Shown: piece after piece, positions 10,711 to 22,542 of the stretch
Position numbering within the stretch: the first letter of the stretch is position 1
Layout: every line of letters begins with the position of its first letter
DNA from: Helianthus annuus
Lineage: Eukaryota > Streptophyta > Magnoliopsida > Asterales > Asteraceae
Direction of reading: 5' to 3'
NCBI RefSeq assembly: GCF_002127325.2
Contig: NC_035435.2
Span: 10,313,543-10,377,542 of the forward strand
DNA length: 64,000 bases
Translations under genes and position numbers: made by a program
Notes under the pieces: model-generated
What the model saw: the letters and a program-made list of their open reading frames with translations, nothing else
What the model was told of the DNA's origin: nothing
Database searches by the model: none

Positions 10711-11930
10711 TTACTCAAATAAATAGGGGTACTTTTCTTTCATTGTAGCTTCAACTTCCCACGTGAATTCGGGACCTCTACGGGCATCCCATTTGACCTT
10801 TACTATCGGTACATGCTTCCTTCGAAGCTTCTTCACCCGTTGATCTTCAATCGACAAAGATTTTTCCAAAAATTTTAAGCTCTCATCTATATGCACATCT
10901 GTGTGTGAGATCACCAATGATTCATCAGCGAAGCACTTCTTTAGATTGCAGATGTGGAACACATTGTGAATTCCATTGAGCTCTTCTGGTAAGTTTAACT
11001 TATAGGCAACTGATCCGACACGTTTGATAACCTCGAAAGGTCCTATGTATCTCGGGCTCAGTTTGCCCTTCTTACCGAAGCGCATCACCCCCTTCCAGGG
11101 TGATACTTTTAGTAGCACCTTTTCACCTACCTCGAAGTGAAAAGCTTTACGCTTTTGGGTCTGCGTAATTCTTCTGCCTATTTCGGGAACTTTGAGATGG
11201 TCACGAATCTGAACAATCTTGTTCATTGTTTCGAACACTATCTCTGGTCCGGATAATTGGACATTTCCGACTTCCGCCCAACAGACGGGCGCTCTACACT
11301 TTCTACCGTATAATGCCTCGAAAGGCGCAGCCCTAATGCTGGTATGGTAGCTATTGTCGTAGGAGAATTCGATTAGTGGTAGGTTCTTATCCCAACTACC
11401 ACCCAAATCGATAGCACATGTACGTAGCATGTCTTCTAACGTTGGAATAGTACGCTCTCTCTGACCGTCTGTCTAAGGATGGTAAGCCATACTAAAATTC
11501 AAACATGAGCCCAAAGATTTGCTGGAAACTCTTCCAGAAATACGACGTGTTTCTAGTGTCCCGATCAAAGATAATGGACACAGGCATGCCATGCAAGGCT
11601 ACGATCTTATCAACGTATAACTGGGCTAACATGTCGGAGCTATAAGTCTCCTTGATGGGTAAGAAATGAGCCGACCTAGTCAGTCTGTCGACTATAACCC
11701 ATATCGTGTCATTTCCTTTCCTCGTTTTGGGTAACTTGGTAATAAAATCCATTGTTACCCATTTCCACTTCCATTCAGGAAGTTTAGGCTATTGTAGCAT
11801 GCCAGACGGCTTTTGATGCTCAGCTTTGACTTGCGTATAAGTCAAGCATTTGGCTACATAAGTGGCTACAGACTTTTTCGAGCTTATCCACCAACAATTT
11901 GCCTTTAGATCCTGGGTAGCTGATGGAAAT
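10711..11930 (-). pseudogene. E2 integrase remnant with chromodomain-like C-terminus
   Basis: From right to left, the sequence shows the end of the integrase zinc finger ([10 protein letters not shown], with Tyr where a zinc-binding Cys is expected) and the catalytic core start [20 protein letters not shown] (11752-11492). A frameshift near 11505 and an in-frame TAG follow near 11474. The core end and C-terminal part (11430-10711, 239 aa) then run to a chromodomain-like segment with KVKWDARRGPEFTWE. The chromodomain-like end places E2 among the chromoviruses. The breaks make it inactive. Confidence 0.85.
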
Positions 11931-12785
11931 TCTTAATCGTTGCTTAATTAGGTTTGCGGTCGTTAATATATAAGCAATATGAACCGTCTTTCTTATTTAA
12001 TAACATAAAACCTTCAGGATATTGAATCAGGCTATATAAGCCTATGTCTTAAAACTTACTTAATCAAGGTTTTGATTGTTCTATAAGCAGTATGGAGTTT
12101 TCGCAATACTCCAGCCCACAGCGGGATGTTAATATTAATTCTACCTGCCTTCCAGGAGGTAAGCAGGGAAAACTTATGAGAAGATAATCTAGATACAGGG
12201 AGACTACCGAGAGATTTTTTTTTTTTTTTTCATATCTCAGGCTTCAGTTCATTCATTATTGTTTGTGCCAAACAAGTGACACATATTAGTCCACGAATTC
12301 CAAATTCGGGAGCATTTATTTGGACAATTCCATTCTGGCTATCTTCTTTGAATACTACTAGTCGATTTTAGTACAATATGACCATTGGGATATCTCAGGT
12401 GTTCCATGTATTAAACCTCCATACTGATCAGGCATGGAAATAATCTATGGGACACGTTAGGATACGCCAATCCTCATATGGTACCTTTATCAAACATAGT
12501 TTGGCATTCGCAGGCGATAGAAAAACAAATGAGAAAAATATATGAAAATAACATATGTTGTTGTATTCTATGCGAGGAAAAAGTACTTTTAGATTTTTCA
12601 GAAGGATTTCTTGCCGATACTAGAAGAATCGGTTAATTTGGTTTCCTTGGTAAGTTATACTTTTGCGAATAATAATAAAGTTTGCTAAGCTTAGGGTTTA
12701 TTGGTATCCAACCCAAAATAAAACTCTTAGCATTTATATTTCTGATAAAAAGATAGGGAAAGTACCTGAGACCATTATTTATGAA
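11931..12785. other. E2 interior, no recognisable coding
   Basis: Where protease, reverse transcriptase and RNase H should lie, there is AT-rich sequence with a T-run at 12217-12231 and no retrotransposon motifs. The pol core is missing. Confidence 0.6.
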
Positions 12786-13373
12786 CTAGCTCAGGTATTT
12801 AGGCGCTTTCATTTTTTTTTTAGGCTTTCCTTCTTTAGCCGCTTTTCCTTTGACATATTTAGGGCACGTGGTCTTGATGTGGCCCTTCTCATTACAGCCG
12901 AAGCAGACTGCATTCCCCATGTCTCCACAGTCCAACGTTGTATGTTCCCCCGATTTGCAGATCCCACATACCCTTGGTTGTGATCGGGATTTTGGTTCGA
13001 ACCTGCACTTCCCATAGTGGCACTTCTTGCAGGTCTTGCATACCGGTTTCTGGTTGGACTTTCGCCTGTTCTTCTTTATAGAGCTCTGGGAGTTCTTTTC
13101 TTCCCTTTTTCTTTTTAGCTTATCTTTGGCATTTGAGGTATGAACAAGGTCCTCCTTATGAGTAAGGAAATGTGGTCCCAGATAAAATTGGGAACGAGTA
13201 GTCTGGGGCTCCTTGAACTTTTTCATAGCTTTCTTCACAGCCTTTCCAACAGTTGCGTCTACCATAGTTTGGAGAACGCTTTTGGAAATTCTAAGGCTCA
13301 CAATTGTAGCTTCATCTGCATGTGTCACATCATTCATAATACGATCGACGGCCGTCTCATCTGAGTTTGCCAT
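12786..13373 (-). CDS. E2 second gag-like ORF lacking a capsid domain
   Basis: 195 aa, open from ATG to stop. The N-terminus contains SKSVLQTMVDATVGKAVKKA, similar in layout to LPTLIDSAVSKAVEE of the first gag ORF. The C-terminal half is lysine-rich and holds three cysteine/histidine motifs: CKTCKKCHYGKCRF, CGICKSGEHTTLDC and the CCHC knuckle CFGCNEKGHIKTTC. The retrotransposon gag (capsid) domain of the first ORF is absent. It looks like a duplicated gag with an internal deletion, retaining the coiled N-terminus and nucleic-acid-binding tail. Flanking leader-like sequence (13550-13640) also resembles that near 15550, supporting duplication. Whether it is expressed is unknown. Confidence 0.75.
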   Translation of the reverse strand: MANSDETAVDRIMNDVTHADEATIVSLRISKSVLQTMVDATVGKAVKKAMKKFKEPQTTRSQFYLGPHFLTHKEDLVHTSNAKDKLKRKREEKNSQSSIKKNRRKSNQKPVCKTCKKCHYGKCRFEPKSRSQPRVCGICKSGEHTTLDCGDMGNAVCFGCNEKGHIKTTCPKYVKGKAAKEGKPKKKMKAPKYLS

Positions 13374-13949
13374 TTTTGATATTGGTCCCTAACACCAATA
13401 AAAATAACTTCTTAGCTGCAATCCAACAACCGCTATTCTTTATCCTGATGGCCTTAACATATACTAACCATGGTATTTAGAGACCATATGGGCCAATATA
13501 GTACTAACATTCTCAATGAATGTTATTTAGTATATTCATTATGTTTAGCCTAGGTCACGAAAGACCATCAATGGCATTTAAGGTTTGGGCCTAATTCATC
13601 ATCTCCTTGACAGGGGATCAAAACGTCACATCTGTCTTTATTATGTTGATGAATTTTTGGATAGCTTGAAAGCTTGCCATAAGGATATCAGAAAAGAGTG
13701 ATTCCTAATAGACACAAACATCAATATAGGAATTGTTGGAGCATTTTCTTAAGTATCAATGACAACTTTCCATCTCGTATTAAATGATCGGAGTCCTAAC
13801 AGGCGGAGACAACAGTTCTCAGCAATTATGATTCATTATAGAATTATATGTGCCAGAAATAACTAATTTCTGCATAACTGCTTGATAAGGAAGGTACCTG
13901 CTATATATTTATCATACTGCACCATCTCCCGGGAGTTCATCCTGTCAAC

Positions 13950-15137
13950 TCAGGCATTTGTTCTTTTGGCTTCTTCGGGCTTCTTCTGATTCCTAGGGCA
14001 GTTGGTCTTGATATGCCCCTTTTCGTTGCAACCGTAGCAGGTCGCATCCTTCAACTCCTTGCATTCCAAGGTTTTATGTTTCTGAGACTTGCAAATTCCA
14101 CATGGTAGGGGCTGAGATTCAAATCTGCATTTCCCGAGGTGGTATTTCCTACAGGTTTCGCACTTGGTCTTCTCAACCGACTGCTGGCTGTCTCTTTTAA
14201 ATCTGGTACTCTTCTTATCGGAGCGATGAGAATTCTCATCCTCCCTTTTTCTCTTTCCATCTACAGAGGCCTTGGCAGCCTTGTTTCTAACCACATCGAG
14301 TGTGAGAGATAGCGACAGATCTGCTGTTGACCTGAATGTAGTAGGTCTCGAAGCCTTAATACTGGCTTTGATTTCTGGGTCCAAACCCCCAATGAAGCGA
14401 GCAATCCTCTTGGGTTCTGGTGTTACTAGGTAAGGAACCAGTCTGGACAGGGTATTGAAATTGGTAAGGTAAGCTTGACAATCTAAGTTTGTCATAACCA
14501 ACGATAAGAAATCCGACTCGATTCTTTCGACCTCATGTTGAGGGCAGTAGTTCTCCCTAATGAGAGTAACAAACTGCTCCCATGTCATGTTATAGAGCGG
14601 AATCTTCCCAGCAGCTTGAATGAGAGACCTCCACCATGCCAGTGCCTCTCCTTTGAATGATTGGGACACATACTTTACTACATCCCTTTCAGCACAACCG
14701 CTGATGTCCACCACCGTGTCCATTTCTTCCAACCAAGTCATACAATCTACTGCTCCCTTTTCCCCCGTGAAATCTCGGGGTTTACAGGAAGCAAAGTATT
14801 TATAGGTACAAGACTTGGTACGTCGTTCATTATCGAACACTTGCTTCTTGGATGGAACACTGTGTTCATTTGATGAATGACAATCGTCATCCTTCTTTGG
14901 TCCTTCATTCTTAGAGGGCGGCTCGTTATGAGGCTCTGAATGAGTTTTAGGGACAGATTTAGAGTGAGGTATAGATGAGGCTTCACTATTAGTCTCGCTA
15001 TACTCCCTAAATCGTTCCTCTACAGCTTTAGATACCGCTGAATCAATCAATGTAGGAAGCTCTCCTCTGGTTATATTAATCCTTTCATCATCGCGGTTTT
15101 CCAGAGAGTGGCTGTTCTCTTCCTTTGACCTAGCCAT
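13950..15137 (-). CDS. E2 Gag protein
   Basis: 395 aa, intact. The order is: an acidic, Ser-rich N-terminus; a retrotransposon gag domain (about residues 115-270) opening with CKPRDFTGEKGAVDCMTWLE and containing GEALAWWRSL; a basic region (KRKREDENSHRSDKK); then Cys/His motifs CETCRKYHLGKCRF, CGICKSQKHKTLEC and a CCHC knuckle CYGCNEKGHIKTNC near the end. Gag forms the virus-like particle and binds the RNA. An open gag with no pol is consistent with E2 packaging itself while borrowing enzymes. ATG at 15137 is the first in frame and fits the usual start of this family. Confidence 0.88.
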   Translation of the reverse strand: MARSKEENSHSLENRDDERINITRGELPTLIDSAVSKAVEERFREYSETNSEASSIPHSKSVPKTHSEPHNEPPSKNEGPKKDDDCHSSNEHSVPSKKQVFDNERRTKSCTYKYFASCKPRDFTGEKGAVDCMTWLEEMDTVVDISGCAERDVVKYVSQSFKGEALAWWRSLIQAAGKIPLYNMTWEQFVTLIRENYCPQHEVERIESDFLSLVMTNLDCQAYLTNFNTLSRLVPYLVTPEPKRIARFIGGLDPEIKASIKASRPTTFRSTADLSLSLTLDVVRNKAAKASVDGKRKREDENSHRSDKKSTRFKRDSQQSVEKTKCETCRKYHLGKCRFESQPLPCGICKSQKHKTLECKELKDATCYGCNEKGHIKTNCPRNQKKPEEAKRTNA

Positions 15138-15319
15138 GTAGCTTTATATGCTACATAAAATCAAACAAGGGCAAGGTTTATATGGAAGCTCTTACAGTTT
15201 TATCGTCTTAAACGATTTATTAACCATGGTAATATAAACCATATTGGTTAATTTGTTAGTTATATTTAATTATCATCTTCATTATAATTTATCCTAGTTA
15301 TAAAACATCAAGGATATTA

Positions 15320-15560
15320 AGGTGGCGCAGAGGGCCTAGTCACAAGGACAAATTTTAAATCATAAGCCATGATTTCAAAGAATCAAGGCCCTTAAATCTA
15401 TTAGCACAACAGGCTTAGTCATAAGGACATATATAATTTATAAGCTATGATTTCAGAGAATCACAGCATGAAGGTATTCTGGCACAATAGGCCTAGTCAC
15501 TAGGACATTTATAATTTATAAGCTAGGATTTCAGAGAATCAAAGCCTTGAGGTTTGAACC
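15320..15560. repeat. Three diverged tandem repeats of about 75-85 nt in the E2 leader
   Basis: Three copies, beginning near 15334, 15410 and 15490, share a GGCCTAGTCAC-AGGACA start and an ATTTCAGAGAATCA-like end. They lie between gag and the primer binding site, in untranslated leader. Confidence 0.75.
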
Positions 15561-15631
15561 TAGTTCATTACCTTTTTCTGACAGGGAGTCATAGACTACC
15601 ACTGCCTTTTGTCTTATATGACACTTAGCAT

Positions 15632-16085
15632 GGCCCGTAGGCACTACATCACTATTGGATGTCTAACAAGTTGGCCCGTAGGCACTACATCACAAATGGA
15701 TGTTTAATAAGTTTGGCCCGTAGGCACTACATCACTAATGGATGTCTAATAAGTTTGGCCCGTAGGCACTACATCACTAATGGATGTTTAATAAGTTTGG
15801 CCCGTAGGCACTACATCACTAATGGATGTTTAATAAGTTTGGCCCGTAGGCACTACATCACTAATGGATGTTTAAATAGTTTGGCCCGTAGGCACTACAT
15901 CACTAATGGATGTCTAATAAGTTTGGCCCGTAGGCACTACATCACTAATGGATGTCTAATAAGTTTGGCCCGTAGGCACTACATCACTAATGGATGTTTA
16001 ATAAGTTTGGCCCGTAGGCACTACATCACTAATGGATGTTTAATAAGTTTGGCCCGTAGGCACTACATCACTAATGGATGTTTAA
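15632..16085. repeat. 42-nt tandem array, 11 copies, in the E2 leader
   Basis: Copies start at 15632, 15673, 15715, 15757, 15799, 15841, 15883, 15925, 15967, 16009 and 16051. Each begins GGCCCGTAGGCACTACATCA. The first unit is 41 nt, the rest 42. There are no unique spacers, so this is a simple tandem array. Because 42 is a multiple of three, the plus strand stays open with a 14-residue repeat, but that strand is antisense to the element and lacks gene signals. Confidence 0.97.
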
Positions 16086-16945
16086 AAAAAATGATCATCT
16101 TTATTGACGATTTAACCCATGATTTATAAATCACTAATTTGGGTTTTGGAATCCATAGAAGGATTCTCTTATAGGAATGACGCGTGCGATTTTTAACGAA
16201 TCACATCTGCCATGGATGTTAACATGATCACAGAGGTTAACTGGAATTCTGAATCTTTTAATCAGGTCTTACTATCTTGGCCCGGTCTTATAATTGACCC
16301 GAAGGCTAGGTTTCACACTTAAGATTCTTAATTAATAACTATCGCAGATCAATTTTAAATTGAGGTGTTAAATATGGATCTGAATCTAATTATGGAACTA
16401 CCATCTTGGCCCGATCTTTATAATGACACGTGGCTAGGTCTTGCCCTTTTTAGATTTTGCCATTTTATTATAATGGCAGATCCTACAATAGGAAATATTA
16501 TTTTCCATTTATTTAATATTCTTGTTTAGAATGAAAGTTTAAATTTAATCATTCCACTATATGAAAATAAAAATATAAGGTTGCCCTAAGCAGGACTCGA
16601 AAATAATAATGTTGTCCTCGAAGGGACTGAAAGGTAATTATGTTCTTATAAAGACTTATTAAGGAAACGATCTTCAGCAAGAGGAGTTTCTTCTTCATTC
16701 ATTTCCTGAATGCTTTCTCCTTGGTTGCACATTTCATCCTGGTCGCGGTACGAAGCTCAGCAGTTCAAGACTCCGGATGTGGAGACTTCCTATTACAGCT
16801 CCTTCACTTGGCGACGTATAAAAAATTTGGAAGCAAAATTTCCAGATCAGAATTTAGAACATTCCTATGTTAAGTCTAGACTCAAGTATGTGCAATTGTG
16901 TCATTGAGATTAAACACAAAAGACTAGTGTTCAATTCACTCAATG

Positions 16946-16960
16946 TTGGCTCTGATACCA
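16946..16960 (-). promoter_or_regulatory. E2 primer binding site (tRNA-iMet)
   Basis: Minus strand TGGTATCAGAGCCAA, complementary to the 3' end of initiator tRNA-Met, three bases from the LTR border. Confidence 0.88.
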
Positions 16961-16963
16961 ACC

Positions 16964-19900
16964 CGTCACACCCCGATTTCCACGTGTCTCACCGGTGGGC
17001 CCGGTGGGGGATTTCCGTGACGTAGTTGGCAACAATATAGTCAAACCACACAATATATATGAATGCACAGCGGAAGCAAAAGATAAATATATCATATTCC
17101 GAATAAAAGTAATATCCAAGTATTACAACGGAAAGTAAGGGATCCACAGGCAGATCTATAAACATTGTTCTACAGACTTTAGACGCCTAGAACTTGCAAG
17201 ATTCCTTATTAATGCCCTGAGCAGCTTCCAGCCTATTAGGTACTTGTACCTGTCACTTAGACTTTTGAAAATACGTCAGTTTTCACTGGTAAATACACTC
17301 AACTGACTCATTTGAAAAGAGTGTAGGAAAATTTATTTAGATGCACCAGGCACAAATTATTTTGACACTTTGATTAAAATGCACAGAGGCAAAATTAATC
17401 TTTTATAACTTGAAACAATCATAATTATGATCTTGTATACAGATTTACATGTTCGTTGTACGTTCAGGGCCCGATGTAGAAACCGAGTCATGATTAATAG
17501 ACACATCACAAGTATAGGCCCACTGAGCGTGAGATACCGTTTCCCTTATGCAACTATCAGGTGTATGCCTACACCCCGTGCATAAGACGTGACCATTTTA
17601 TAATATAATGATGTCAAGGATATCCGGGACATGGTCATTAACCCCTAAAGGCTTTTATTTCAAACAATACAGATCAAACCGGGTTACCTCAATAACTTAA
17701 TCACAATCCGATTAAATATTCAATACCCGACCAAGCGGTATTATTATACCGTATCCCAAGCCCGTATAGGGAAATAAGTTAAGATTATTTACCTGAGCTA
17801 GCTCCTGTCTTAAAATAGCAAGAATAATAACTCAGCCGTATTCACTTAAGTAAGCGTAGGTACAATTTACCGGAAGGCTCTAGTCTGGAACGATGGTATA
17901 AATAACCAATTAGGTTGCTAACGGGTCTTTAATTAAGCCTAAGCTTAGACCGGTTAGTCTTTAAAGAATTGTTACGGTTTAATCGCGTGAAAAGCGAAAA
18001 CCATGAATGGAGTGTGATTTTGACCCAAAAAGTTTGAATACTTGTTTCATATGGGTGTAATAATCATACTCTGGATTTTGGGGTCAAAACAATATAGTTT
18101 GACCCGTTTCGGCTAAATTATGTAAACTAGTTACATAAGCCGAACCGTGCGCGCAAAAAGGCGCAACGGGTATCCGATAGAGTCCTACATTGTTTTCCTA
18201 AGCCAATATACTTAAAGAAGTTGTGGTATCAGTAGGATACCTTCCATAAAGCCCGTAATGAGTTTAAGTTAATAATATGCCCCGTAGGGGTATTTCGGTC
18301 TTTTTAAAGATTATAAAAGAGGTTTTAGAGTTCTACAGGGAATCTGAGTTTCCCGATCCGTTTATAAAGTGTAAAATACTTTATTTATTATTTAAAATCA
18401 GTAGCAACTGGAATCGGGTCAAAAGACCTTATAGAACTCGATTTATGGCCGAAAAGGGCATATTCGGTATTTACCGAACCGTAGCCATAACCGCAGGTTA
18501 TGAGCAAGGTAAAAATAATTAAAAATCTTTAAAAATCCCAAAATATTATTTTACATCAGTGAGTAAAAGGTTTGGTGTCGAAATCCGGGTTTAGATAGGC
18601 GTTATGCTAATTGCGCTATTTAATTACTAAAGTTTTGCAATTTGCGCTAATTGGCATAACTCTTATTCTGGACCTCGGATTGACATGAAATTTTAGGGAC
18701 ATGTTTAGAATTCAGTAACCAAGGTCATGATCCGTTCACATGTCCGAAAATCTCGTTTAAATTTATAAAGGGCGTTACGGTCAACTTTTAAGTCATTAGC
18801 GGAAATGCGTAAAAGACTCGGACAAACCACGAACCGGTCACAGAGGTTTATACCATCATGTAACCTGGTCCTAAGAGAGTCCTAAGGCATGTCTAAATCG
18901 ATCTTTAACGGGTCAGAACTGAAGTCAATGCAAAAGTCAAACTTTTGCGACTTTCGGTTCCGAACCGGGTCAAAACAATAAATTGTCGGATCATCAAGCT
19001 TAGATCAGTTCTTAAAGTTGTTATCAAGCTATATGAATGACAAAATAGATTATACGCCTTCTACATTGTTACTTATGCGTTAAATCGAAAATCTAGCTTC
19101 TGTTGACTTTTTATAAACAACTTTGACCCGACATTCGACCTAGATAGAGTGGGAATCAGAGGGTGCCCTTTTAAGGGTTTATAGCCCACATGATTACCAA
19201 CTTATAACTATCATTGATTCAACAAATCACTGGACCAATTGTGATTAATCTTTAAGTCAACCGTTAATTACGACGGTTTGACTTCTAGGCTATAACTAAG
19301 CGAAAACTCAACAAGAAAAGGTCGAGCATACTTACAAGGGTCCTATGAACGACCAGAGATCACTTGGGAGGAAGCTTGAGCTCCAGAAGTGCTCCACAAA
19401 TGCAGATGAAGGTGTGTGGGATTGTTTGAACACTTGTGGCCTTTTATAGTGATTTCACTCACCACAATTGTTTGACAACAAGGTCTAGCACTCACCACAA
19501 CTAATCAACATGTGTCCCTAGTGTTTAGGGGTCAATTAGGGGCCTCTTGGAAGGCTTTAAAGGCTTTAAATGTCTTTTAGAAGGCTGAACAGGCTATTTA
19601 AACATGTTTCTGCATCTGGGCGCCTGACGCGGCCCGCATGGAGAATCCATGCTTTTGTACGCGGGCCGCCTGAGTTTTAAAAATCAGGCGAGAAAAAGAG
19701 GAGGCTCGCGGCCCGCCTCAACTTAACCCAAAACTTCACGCGGGCCGCCTGAGGTTAGAATTTCAGGATTTTTAAATCTTTTTGTAATGATGACAAAATC
19801 TGGTAATTAATAACGAAATCTTTCGTAATGATTTACCTGACCTTTCGGGTTTGAAGGGGTAACTTTGCGGTTTGGCCCTCGGTTAATTACAACTAGGGAC

Positions 19901-20395
19901 CTCGTGATATTTACCCGCGTTATTAAGTCCCCGGTTAGTTTATTAATTATTCAGAAAGCCTTAACTTTCATTATTGACGCTTTTAACCCTTCTCATACGA
20001 ATTTGAGTATAACTCTCTCGTTTTAAAACGGAACTTCGCGGAATTTTTACAGTATATTCTAGTGAGCGTATAATACTGTTACGAAGCCTTGGGAACGTTA
20101 AAGGGTCACTCAGAGGTATAATTAAACATGTTGACACAGTTAACCCCTGTGGCTCGTAATCTCTCACTTTCTTCCGCGTTTCGCTTCCGTACGATTCATG
20201 ATTTATTCGTTTGAAGGTACAAGCACCATTTAGGGTTACTATACAGTATACTTACCCTTGTTGACATTTATAACCCTCGAATTTATATATACTTTCAAGG
20301 TTTGTCAAAATTAGTCCTTTATTTATTATGGATGCCACGTGTAATCAAATGACACGTGTTAACACGTCATTGGACGAAAAATTCGAGGTGTTACA
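16964..20395 (-). repeat. E2 right LTR (5' LTR)
   Basis: The partner of 7244-10675 at a constant offset of 9,720. Differences seen by eye include positions 17240, 17786, 17915, 18029, 18189, 18249 and 19749. The first base is C where the other LTR has T, so the canonical CA end on the coding strand reads CG. The TATA box CTATAAAAGG is at 19440-19449 on the minus strand and would drive the element. Confidence 0.93.
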
Positions 20396-21245
20396 ACAAT
20401 GTAGTAACAAATTATATATACAAAACCCCCAACATACCGACGATAATTGTAGAATATAAATACTCAATCATTGTTTAATATAATGTAAAACATTTGAGGT
20501 TTTGTAAAAACAGTTTGCAAAAAGGTTCACAAAAAGGAGATTACTCACATTGCTACTTTAGGGTTTTCCTTTGTGTTTTTCTGGTTATAATATATTAATA
20601 ATACAATGCACACGCGTTAGTATAATAACCCAATATTTACATTAGTTATACCCTCCCCGAGACAGAACTCCAACGACTACGTCGGGCAGAGCCTCGACAG
20701 CCGTTACGGAGCACTAGATCAATCGGGCAGCGTATCTAATATGTAACCGGGGGTTATGATACTTACAACGAGGCAGAACTTTGCTATTTTAGGGGGGTAT
20801 TATGCCCGATATTATATTTTCTATGCAGAACTTTGAGAGAGAATACGGAAATTTTGAATGAATTCAACTGAATCCGATCGAGGCTATTTATAGTGCTGAT
20901 ACAACACTTTGTCGCGCCCCACGACGGAAACCAGGGAGGGCTTCGCCGCCCGCGACGCCTGCTAGGGCAGGCCCTAGCTTGGCTGACTCGGATGCTAGGC
21001 TCGACACGAGTCCGACACGTGGTGGCACCAGGTCACGCTGTTTGTCTCCTCGCTCGCGGCCCGCGTAGAACCAAGGATAGTCTGTCGCGGCCCGCGACAG
21101 ACTTGTTTTTATTGTTTTTATTTTATTTTTAATTATATAAAGGTATTTTGGGATATTTCTCGTATACGGGGTGTATTTTCAGGCGTACAGGGACATTCTA
21201 AATATATTAGAAGGGTCGGAAATATTTTAGGAGGGTTGTTAAACA
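20396..21245 (-). repeat. E1 5' LTR, outer part
   Basis: Sequence resumes after the E2 target duplication. On the minus strand a TATA box CTATAAATAG lies at 20884-20893. A GC-rich block with GCGGCCCGCG-type motifs (20900-21100) precedes it in transcription order, as in U3. The outer border is placed at 21245 because the minus strand there starts TGTTTAACAACC, matching the ACA at the other end. It is not confirmed by a target duplication, because the other end of E1 is lost. Confidence 0.65.
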
Positions 21246-22399
21246 AAACGTAAAATAAAGAAAATAATAACTAAATCGACTTAGGACCAGCGCTTTACAA
21301 CAGGATCGTTAAACAACAACAAAAAAGAAGACGTAAAAACGATGAACCGCACATGCGCGTAGCGTGTTAACTTGCATTTGCACCGAAACGTAAATCATTA
21401 TCATATAAAGTGCTTGTTAACTCGCACAAATTAGATCAAAACATAAAATGTAGAAAAAAATAACTAAGTCGATGTAGGACCCGCACGTTGCGAAAGTATT
21501 GTTAAACCGCAAAATAATAAACGTAAAAAAGTTGAACCCCACCACAATTTAGATCGAAGCGTTAAACATTATCGTAAAAAATAACTAAAAGGGTAAAAAA
21601 TAAAAAGTTTAAAGTTTAAATAGTAACATTAATAAAAATGAAACGGTCCATCTTGTAGTCTTTAAAGGGTATAATGTATAAGAAATGAAAGATAAAAGAT
21701 CAAAATTTGTAAAAAAATTGAATAGTAAAATCACCCACAAACCTCTTTTGCAAGTTAATAGATAGGAAATTATAATTACAATTATAAATATAGGCAAAGG
21801 ATGAAATAGGACGTGTAATCTTGCTAGGATGGGTAGGAAGTAATCTTGTCCTTACACATGGTTAAGTAAAAAATATAAGGGGGAGACACTTCGATCCACC
21901 ACAATTTGTTTTGATAGAACCCTTTATATCCAAAACCCATCATGTTTCTACGATTCATTCCACTATCCATCACCACTGCTTCGTCGCCCAGAGCCACAAC
22001 CACCGCTCATCATTCCACCATCCACCGCTCCACCAAATGCAATGGAACTTGAGAAATTGGTTGAAACTGTACTTCTAGATTTCTCAAAAGATTATATTCA
22101 AAGTGAAGATATCTCTGATTCTAACCTTCTCTTGATGTATTCATGCGTTTGGGCAACATCGTTGGTTCTAATTTTATTGAGAAATCAATGCTACAAAGTT
22201 GCACACTAGATGTTTAACAAAATGCCTCAAAAATTACAAAACATTTTTTTTTTTGTTTAGAGGTCTATCAAATAACAATTAGCTGTTAACAAGGCAGAGT
22301 AACATCAATTTAGACTTTCATTCAGAATTGTGTTTTACATTTGTGTTCAATTGTGTTTTTGGGTTTTGAGTTGGTTAGGTTTTTTTGGATAAATTGTGT
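21246..22399. other. AT-rich intergenic sequence with a diverged repeat pair
   Basis: Two diverged copies about 190 nt apart (21250-21290 and 21440-21485) share TAACTAA-TCGA-TAGGACC. A small plus-strand open frame of 55 codons (22042-22209, starting MELEKLVETVLLDFSKDY) is seen, but I recognise nothing in it and it may be a chance or captured fragment. Confidence 0.5.
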
Positions 22400-22418
22400 T
22401 TTATAATAGCTTTAGTTT

Positions 22419-22542
22419 TTTTTTTAACGGCTAATTTCTTTAATCTCCTGTTGTCTGCGGGACTTGAACCCAAGACCTTCCCCTTCCCAACCTAGGTGTT
22501 TTTAAAGGCATTGCCTTTGCCAATGGACCACCACCCCATTGG
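22419..22542 (-). mobile_element. tRNA-derived SINE
   Basis: The 124-bp element is flanked by a perfect 19-bp target duplication, TTTATAATAGCTTTAGTTT (22400-22418 and 22543-22561). On the minus strand it carries the pol III B box GGTTCAAGTCC, an A-box-like GTGGTCCATTGGC near its start, and an A-run at its 3' end. These are the marks of a plant SINE copied by LINE machinery. Confidence 0.9.

Larger units (their letters stand above)
7244..20395 (-). mobile_element. E2: young non-autonomous Ty3/gypsy element nested in the E1 LTR
   Basis: A 13,152-bp element. It has two 3,432-bp direct LTRs, a perfect 5-bp target-site duplication ACAAT (7239-7243 and 20396-20400), a tRNA-iMet primer site beside the right LTR and a polypurine tract beside the left LTR, so it is transcribed leftward. 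I noticed about eight differences between its LTRs by eye, so insertion is recent. The 6.3-kb interior holds two gag-like ORFs and an integrase remnant, but no protease, reverse transcriptase or RNase H. It must have relied on proteins from a related element. The very long LTRs and incomplete interior recall LARD-type elements. Confidence 0.93.

Noticed and set aside
15659..16129. 156-residue plus-strand open frame with a 14-residue repeat; also a CRISPR-like look
   Set aside because: It is a by-product of a 42-nt tandem array in the untranslated leader of a minus-strand retrotransposon. There are no spacers between repeats, so it is not a CRISPR array, and no gene signals.
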